Positions 60,635-64,000 of a stretch of 64,000 bases of DNA are shown one piece after another; the first letter of the stretch is position 1, and each line of letters begins with the position of its first letter. The stretch is from Bacillus crepusculi (lineage in GTDB: Bacteria > Bacillota > Bacilli > Bacillales > Bacillaceae), in contig NZ_JACXXE010000006.1 in the NCBI RefSeq assembly GCF_014764715.1, positions 170,610-234,609 on the forward strand, read 5' to 3'. A model generated the notes under the pieces. The model was not told the origin of the DNA. It saw nothing but the letters and a program-made list of their open reading frames with translations, and did no database searches. The translations under genes and the position numbers were made by a program.

Positions 60635-60937
60635 TTATCTCTTATAGACCGGAAACTTATATGTGCTACCTGCCCGGATTTCGTTCGCTTTGACGCCTTG
60701 ATTCAGCTCCTCGAAATCCTCAATGACTTCATCAAGTGGCTTGCTTGTATGTACGATGGATACCACGGTTTCACCTCGTTTGACAGTGACCGTCTTATAC
60801 GCTTTTTTCTCAGCTGTTTGAAAAGCACTTGCAGGAACAGCGGGACCTTCCTGAGCTGGAATGGTGCCATTTTTTAAATCAAAAAAGATGATAAAGAGGA
60901 CAAACAAACTAATTAGTAAAAAAATCATTCGCCGCAT
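60635..60937 (-). CDS. yqfZ: YqfZ, membrane-anchored LysM-type protein
   Basis: 100 residues from ATG 60937 with GGTGAG upstream; GTG 60946 is possible. One membrane helix at about 4-22 (MIFLLISLFVLFIIFFDL) and a single LysM-like domain from about 50 (TVKRGETVVSIVHTSKP to GSTYKFPVYKR). Likely faces the cell wall or the spore intermembrane space. In B. subtilis the gene is sporulation controlled. Confidence 0.88.
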   Translation of the reverse strand: MRRMIFLLISLFVLFIIFFDLKNGTIPAQEGPAVPASAFQTAEKKAYKTVTVKRGETVVSIVHTSKPLDEVIEDFEELNQGVKANEIRAGSTYKFPVYKR

Positions 60938-60966
60938 TTCACTCACCGCTTTTAAGAGTTTACTTC

Positions 60967-60974
60967 AGTGTATG
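60967..60974 (-). promoter_or_regulatory. yqfZ: Sigma-E-type -10 upstream of yqfZ
   Basis: CATACACT on the minus strand matches the sigma-E -10 (CATACAHT). No good -35 is seen. The start would be about 23 bases before the yqfZ ATG. Confidence 0.4.
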
Positions 60975-61150
60975 CATGTCCTGAAATGATAGAACCAAAA
61001 GGGTGAGGAAAGCGAGCATCTGTGGTTCTAGTTTGCTCTAGTAAGCCTTGTAATGGATTGAAAAAACACGTTTTCTTCATCTGTGAATAGGCGGTGATTA
61101 TGTCAAGCGCTTAAGATCATTATGATAAAATAAAAAAAGGGGGAGAGTTT
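60975..61150 (+). other. Gap upstream of the acetyltransferase
   Basis: AGAACCA near 60991 and TGGTTCT near 61022 form the arms of a long inverted repeat, with CTAG-TTTGCT-CTAG next to it. TAAAAT near 61126 may be the -10 of the acetyltransferase, but no good -35 is present. In B. subtilis yqgA lies in this part of the chromosome; I see no remnant of it. Confidence 0.35.
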
Positions 61151-61696
61151 ATGAAGAAAAAAAGTCAGCATATATATGTGAGAACGCTAACAGAAAATGA
61201 TGCACAATCACTATTAACACTTGAACTTGAGAATCGCTCATATTTTCAGCAATTCACACCTTTGGTCAAAGATGAATTTTTCACATTATCTCGTCAAATG
61301 GAACGGATTAAGCGCAGTATGCAAAGGCGTGCACAAGATGAAGCATATATGCACGGTATTTTCTTAAATGAAACAGATGCTTTAGTTGGAACGATCTCAC
61401 TAAATGCTGTTGAAAGAGGACCTATTGAAGGGGCCTTGCTTGGATATGTACTCGATGAAAATCAAGGCGGGAAAGGCTATATGACAGAGGCCATTCGTTT
61501 AATCATTGATTATGCCTTTTATGAACTGCGACTTCACCGAATTGAGGCTGGGGTAAAACCAGCAAACAAGGGCTCCATTCGTGTGCTTGAAAAGACAGGG
61601 TTTGAAAATGAGGGACTCAATCGTAAAAAAGTAAAGATCAATGGCGAGTGGGAGGATCACTATTTGTTCGCGATTGTTCATCCGGATGAGTCATAG
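61151..61696 (+). CDS. GNAT acetyltransferase, RimJ/RimL (YjcK-like) type
   Basis: 181 residues with the GNAT fold. N-terminal YVRTLTENDAQSLLTLE and SYFQQF; motif A LGYVLDENQGGKGYMTEAI with the acetyl-CoA loop QGGKGY near 110; motif B LRLHRIEAGVKPANKGSIRVLEKTGF. Resembles B. subtilis YjcK, a likely N-terminal protein acetyltransferase. ATG 61151 after GGGGGAGAG. It occupies the place between yqfZ and yqgB where B. subtilis carries yqgA. Confidence 0.9.
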   Translation: MKKKSQHIYVRTLTENDAQSLLTLELENRSYFQQFTPLVKDEFFTLSRQMERIKRSMQRRAQDEAYMHGIFLNETDALVGTISLNAVERGPIEGALLGYVLDENQGGKGYMTEAIRLIIDYAFYELRLHRIEAGVKPANKGSIRVLEKTGFENEGLNRKKVKINGEWEDHYLFAIVHPDES

Positions 61697-61710
61697 AGCA
61701 AGACCAAACA

Positions 61711-61743
61711 TAAAAAGCTCCCTAAATCAGGGAGCTTTTATTG
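61711..61743. terminator. Bidirectional terminator between acetyltransferase and yqgB
   Basis: TAAAAAGCTCCCT and AGGGAGCTTTTA pair with a 5-base loop, and T runs lie on both strands. Confidence 0.88.
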
Positions 61744-61785
61744 CGTAAACAAACCTTGGCAATGGCTCATTGGCTTTTGACTGGT

Positions 61786-62538
61786 TTACTTTTTCGCAGG
61801 TATTTCTTTGACAACAAGATATAAGAAGATAAAGTTAATCACCCAATTTAATAAAAAGGAGTTTGCAACAGGGGTGTTTAACGCGCTCATAATAGCGAAA
61901 AAGACCGTTGTTAACGTGAGTGAGTAGGCTGAGAGCTTCCATAGCATTTGAAAGGACAGCTCTTTTTGCTGCATTCGTTTAATAAATGTACCAAGCATCG
62001 CAAGGAATGTTGCGCTGATAAACATGAGAGCCGCAGTTGATAAATATAGCAGCACACAGATGACAGGAATAATGATCGCTTGGTTCTGGTTTGTGACCCG
62101 AGCGAGTTCATCTTTTGTCAGCGTTCCGCCAAGAAGCTGGTATGGGATATCTGTCATTTGCCCATCAATGGCAATCACCGCTTTTTCTTTTAATAAAGCA
62201 ATGGCCGTTTGCTTTGATTCAAGCTCACTTGCTTTTATTTTTTCAGCAGGGTCAAAGATGATCGTGATGCCGTTTTCTTCTTTCTCTATTGGTGTACTTT
62301 GATCCGCTTGAAGTGTTCCTTTTTCAATTGAAAAGTCGGGTAAATCCTTTTTGATGACATGCTGAAATCCTGACATCGCATTCGAAATCTCTTGGCTCAT
62401 ATGATAACCCTGAGGAACAGCTGCGATGATTGAAAGCATAAAAATGAATAAAATAGCCTTTCCAATCCCTGTAAACCGTGCTCTAGCAATATCTTTTGGT
62501 GAGTAAATTCCTTTTAACAATAGACTAAATACATTCAA
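61786..62538 (-). CDS. yqgB: YqgB, DUF1189 membrane protein
   Basis: About 250 residues. One helix at about 25-45, an outside domain to about 155, then three helices at about 155-180, 205-225 and 230-248. TTG 62538 has AGGAAG 9 bases upstream; GTG 62547 abuts it. DUF1189 family, function unknown. Monocistronic, divergent from yqgC. Confidence 0.88.
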   Translation of the reverse strand: MNVFSLLLKGIYSPKDIARARFTGIGKAILFIFMLSIIAAVPQGYHMSQEISNAMSGFQHVIKKDLPDFSIEKGTLQADQSTPIEKEENGITIIFDPAEKIKASELESKQTAIALLKEKAVIAIDGQMTDIPYQLLGGTLTKDELARVTNQNQAIIIPVICVLLYLSTAALMFISATFLAMLGTFIKRMQQKELSFQMLWKLSAYSLTLTTVFFAIMSALNTPVANSFLLNWVINFIFLYLVVKEIPAKK

Positions 62539-62681
62539 CCGATTCACTTCCTACATTCTTTTCTATTTCTCACATTGTATCAATGTCTATCCATCAAGTA
62601 CAAGTACGGCCTTCATGGCTGGTTAAGATAGAAGGAATGAGGCATAATGTATACAGCGTATAAAAAGGGGGCGGCAGGGGC

Positions 62682-63167
62682 TTGGACGTGTTGTATTGGA
62701 TTCTGATTAGCTGCGGATTTATCATTGCGTTTGTTGGACTTGTCTATCCAATTATTCCTAGTGTTGTTTTTATGATTCTTGGATTTGTTCTATATGGTTT
62801 CTTTTTCACCTTCGAGCCGCTTACGCTGACGTTTTGGCTCATTCAAGCCATGTTTACAGCTGTATTGTTTGCGGCAGATTATGTTTCCAACCTTATTGGT
62901 GTGAAGCGATTTGGCGGCAGCCGGGCAGCCATTTGGGGAAGTACCATTGGATTATTAGCCGGTCCTTTTGTTATTCCCATAGCAGGAATTATCATTGGTC
63001 CGTTTATCGGCAGTGTCATGGCAGAGCTTCTTGTTCATCAAAAAGATGTGAAAACGAGTGTGAAAGTAGGGTTAGGCTCATTAATCGGATTTGTATCAGG
63101 TGTTTTTGCGAAAGGATTGATTCAAGCGTTGATGCTGGGCATCTTTTTATTTTATGTCCTTCGCTAA
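62682..63167 (+). CDS. yqgC: YqgC, DUF456 membrane protein
   Basis: 161 residues, almost wholly hydrophobic, with five or six helices and the glycine-rich DUF456 repeats ([37 protein letters not shown]). TTG 62682 follows GGCAGGGG. Upstream of sodA in B. subtilis as well. No function known. Confidence 0.9.
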   Translation: MDVLYWILISCGFIIAFVGLVYPIIPSVVFMILGFVLYGFFFTFEPLTLTFWLIQAMFTAVLFAADYVSNLIGVKRFGGSRAAIWGSTIGLLAGPFVIPIAGIIIGPFIGSVMAELLVHQKDVKTSVKVGLGSLIGFVSGVFAKGLIQALMLGIFLFYVLR

Positions 63168-63181
63168 ATCGAAAAAATGAT

Positions 63182-63280
63182 GTTTAACACTTTTTCTAAA
63201 GGGCTAAATACACAATAAACGCTGAAATGTTTCAGATCATGAGCAATAACGTTGAAACAAGCCGTTTCTTTTGATACTCT
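63182..63280 (+). promoter_or_regulatory. sodA: sodA upstream region: promoter and two inverted repeats
   Basis: TTGAAA (63252-63257) and TACTCT (63275-63280) are 17 bases apart, a fair sigma-A promoter. GAAAC-AAGCC-GTTTC lies at 63254-63268 across the -35 and spacer. CTGAAA-TG-TTTCAG lies at 63222-63235. GTTTAA, 13 bases, GGGCTA at 63182-63206 is a weak sigma-B-like pair. Confidence 0.45.
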
Positions 63281-63355
63281 TTGAGTAGGGTGAATTGCTT
63301 GCTTATGAATTAAGGAAGCATTTCAGTACATACATTTCTAAGGAGGAATTTAACC

Positions 63356-63964
63356 ATGGCTTTTAAACTTCCAGAATTACCATATGCTTACGATGCATTA
63401 GAACCACATATCGACAAGGAAACAATGACGATTCACCACACAAAACACCATAACACTTACGTAACAAACTTAAACAAAGCAATCGAAGGTGTATCAACTC
63501 TTGAAGATCAATCAATCGAAGAGCTAGTGGCTAACCTAAATTCTGTGCCTGAAAACATTCGTACAGCTGTACGTAATAATGGCGGAGGACATGCGAACCA
63601 CTCATTATTCTGGACACTTCTTTCACCAAACGGTGGCGGCGCGCCAACTGGTGAACTTGCAGATGCAATCGAAAAAGAATTAGGCGGATTTGAAAAATTC
63701 AAATCTGATTTCGCTGCAGCAGCTGCAGGACGCTTTGGTTCTGGTTGGGCATGGCTTGTTGTAAACAATGGCAAACTTGAAATCACAAGCACGCCAAACC
63801 AAGATTCTCCTTTAACTGAAGGAAAAACACCAATCCTAGGACTAGACGTTTGGGAGCACGCTTACTACCTAAACTACCAAAACCGTCGTCCTGATTACAT
63901 TTCAGCATTCTGGAATGTTGTGAACTGGGATGAAGTAGCTCGCCTTTACAGCGAAGCTAAATAA
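63356..63964 (+). CDS. sodA: Manganese superoxide dismutase
   Basis: Converts superoxide to oxygen and peroxide. 202 residues. Metal ligands: His27 (HHTKHHNTY), His82 ([11 protein letters not shown]), Asp164 and His168 (DVWEHAYYL). GGGHANH with Gln in NQDSPL near 146 is the manganese pattern. ATG 63356 follows AAGGAGG. The window ends 36 bases after the stop, so any terminator is cut off. Confidence 0.97.
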   Translation: MAFKLPELPYAYDALEPHIDKETMTIHHTKHHNTYVTNLNKAIEGVSTLEDQSIEELVANLNSVPENIRTAVRNNGGGHANHSLFWTLLSPNGGGAPTGELADAIEKELGGFEKFKSDFAAAAAGRFGSGWAWLVVNNGKLEITSTPNQDSPLTEGKTPILGLDVWEHAYYLNYQNRRPDYISAFWNVVNWDEVARLYSEAK

Positions 63965-64000
63965 ATGATTTAATTTGAAAAGACCTGCTCTCTACAGAAG

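Overview
The window is an uninterrupted stretch of low-GC Firmicutes core chromosome. The gene order from yqeH to sodA is the order known from Bacillus subtilis. Sporulation genes (gpr, spoIIP, yqfC, yqfD), the comE late-competence operon, the CIRCE/HrcA heat-shock operon, the dnaG-sigA operon and strong AGGAGG-type ribosome binding sites all point to the genus Bacillus. Protein differences from B. subtilis, and the presence of a znuC-znuB pair, a ROK kinase and a GNAT acetyltransferase among these genes, suggest the Bacillus pumilus group. That species-level assignment is inference from memory, not a search. I see no rRNA, tRNA, insertion sequence, prophage or CRISPR.

Layout. 1-4.3 kb: a tight co-directional cluster for ribosome assembly, shikimate and NAD synthesis (yqeH, aroE, yqeI, nadD, yqeK, rsfS, yqeM), ended by a terminator. 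4.4-8.9 kb: comER facing away from comEA-comEB-comEC (DNA uptake). 8.9-13.7 kb: yqzM, holA, rpsT and the sporulation genes gpr-spoIIP-yqxA. 13.8-24.9 kb: lepA, hemW, then the dnaK operon (hrcA-grpE-dnaK, terminator, dnaJ-prmA-rsmE-mtaB). 25-35 kb: yqeW, rpsU-yqeY, a sigma-W-type operon for membrane organisation (yqeZ-floA-yqfB), the sporulation pair yqfC-yqfD, then phoH-pgpH-ybeY-dgkA. 35.5-42.9 kb: cdd-era, yqzL-recO, a glycine T-box with glyQ-glyS, and ccpN-yqfL for gluconeogenic control. 43-50 kb: the macromolecular synthesis operon yqxD-dnaG-sigA, cccA, trmK-yqfO, and ispH on the opposite strand. 50.5-57.2 kb: yqfQ, cshB-nfo, yqfT, yqfU and a zinc locus znuC-znuB-zur behind a Zur-box-like site. 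57.2-64 kb: a ROK kinase with a cre-like site, yqfW, yqfX, ispG, yqfZ, an acetyltransferase, yqgB, yqgC and sodA.

Most of the window is ordinary housekeeping sequence and most of the genes are well known. The observations worth a second look are in the gaps. A promoter reads straight into a terminator-like hairpin and a 26-codon frame that ends in an ATGA overlap with ispH. A similar promoter-proximal hairpin plus U-run lies in front of rpsU. Structured DNA lies between yqzM and holA and around rpsT. The zinc ABC cassette has no binding-protein gene next to it. The ROK kinase lacks the usual zinc-binding motif of its family. No large undescribed system is visible.
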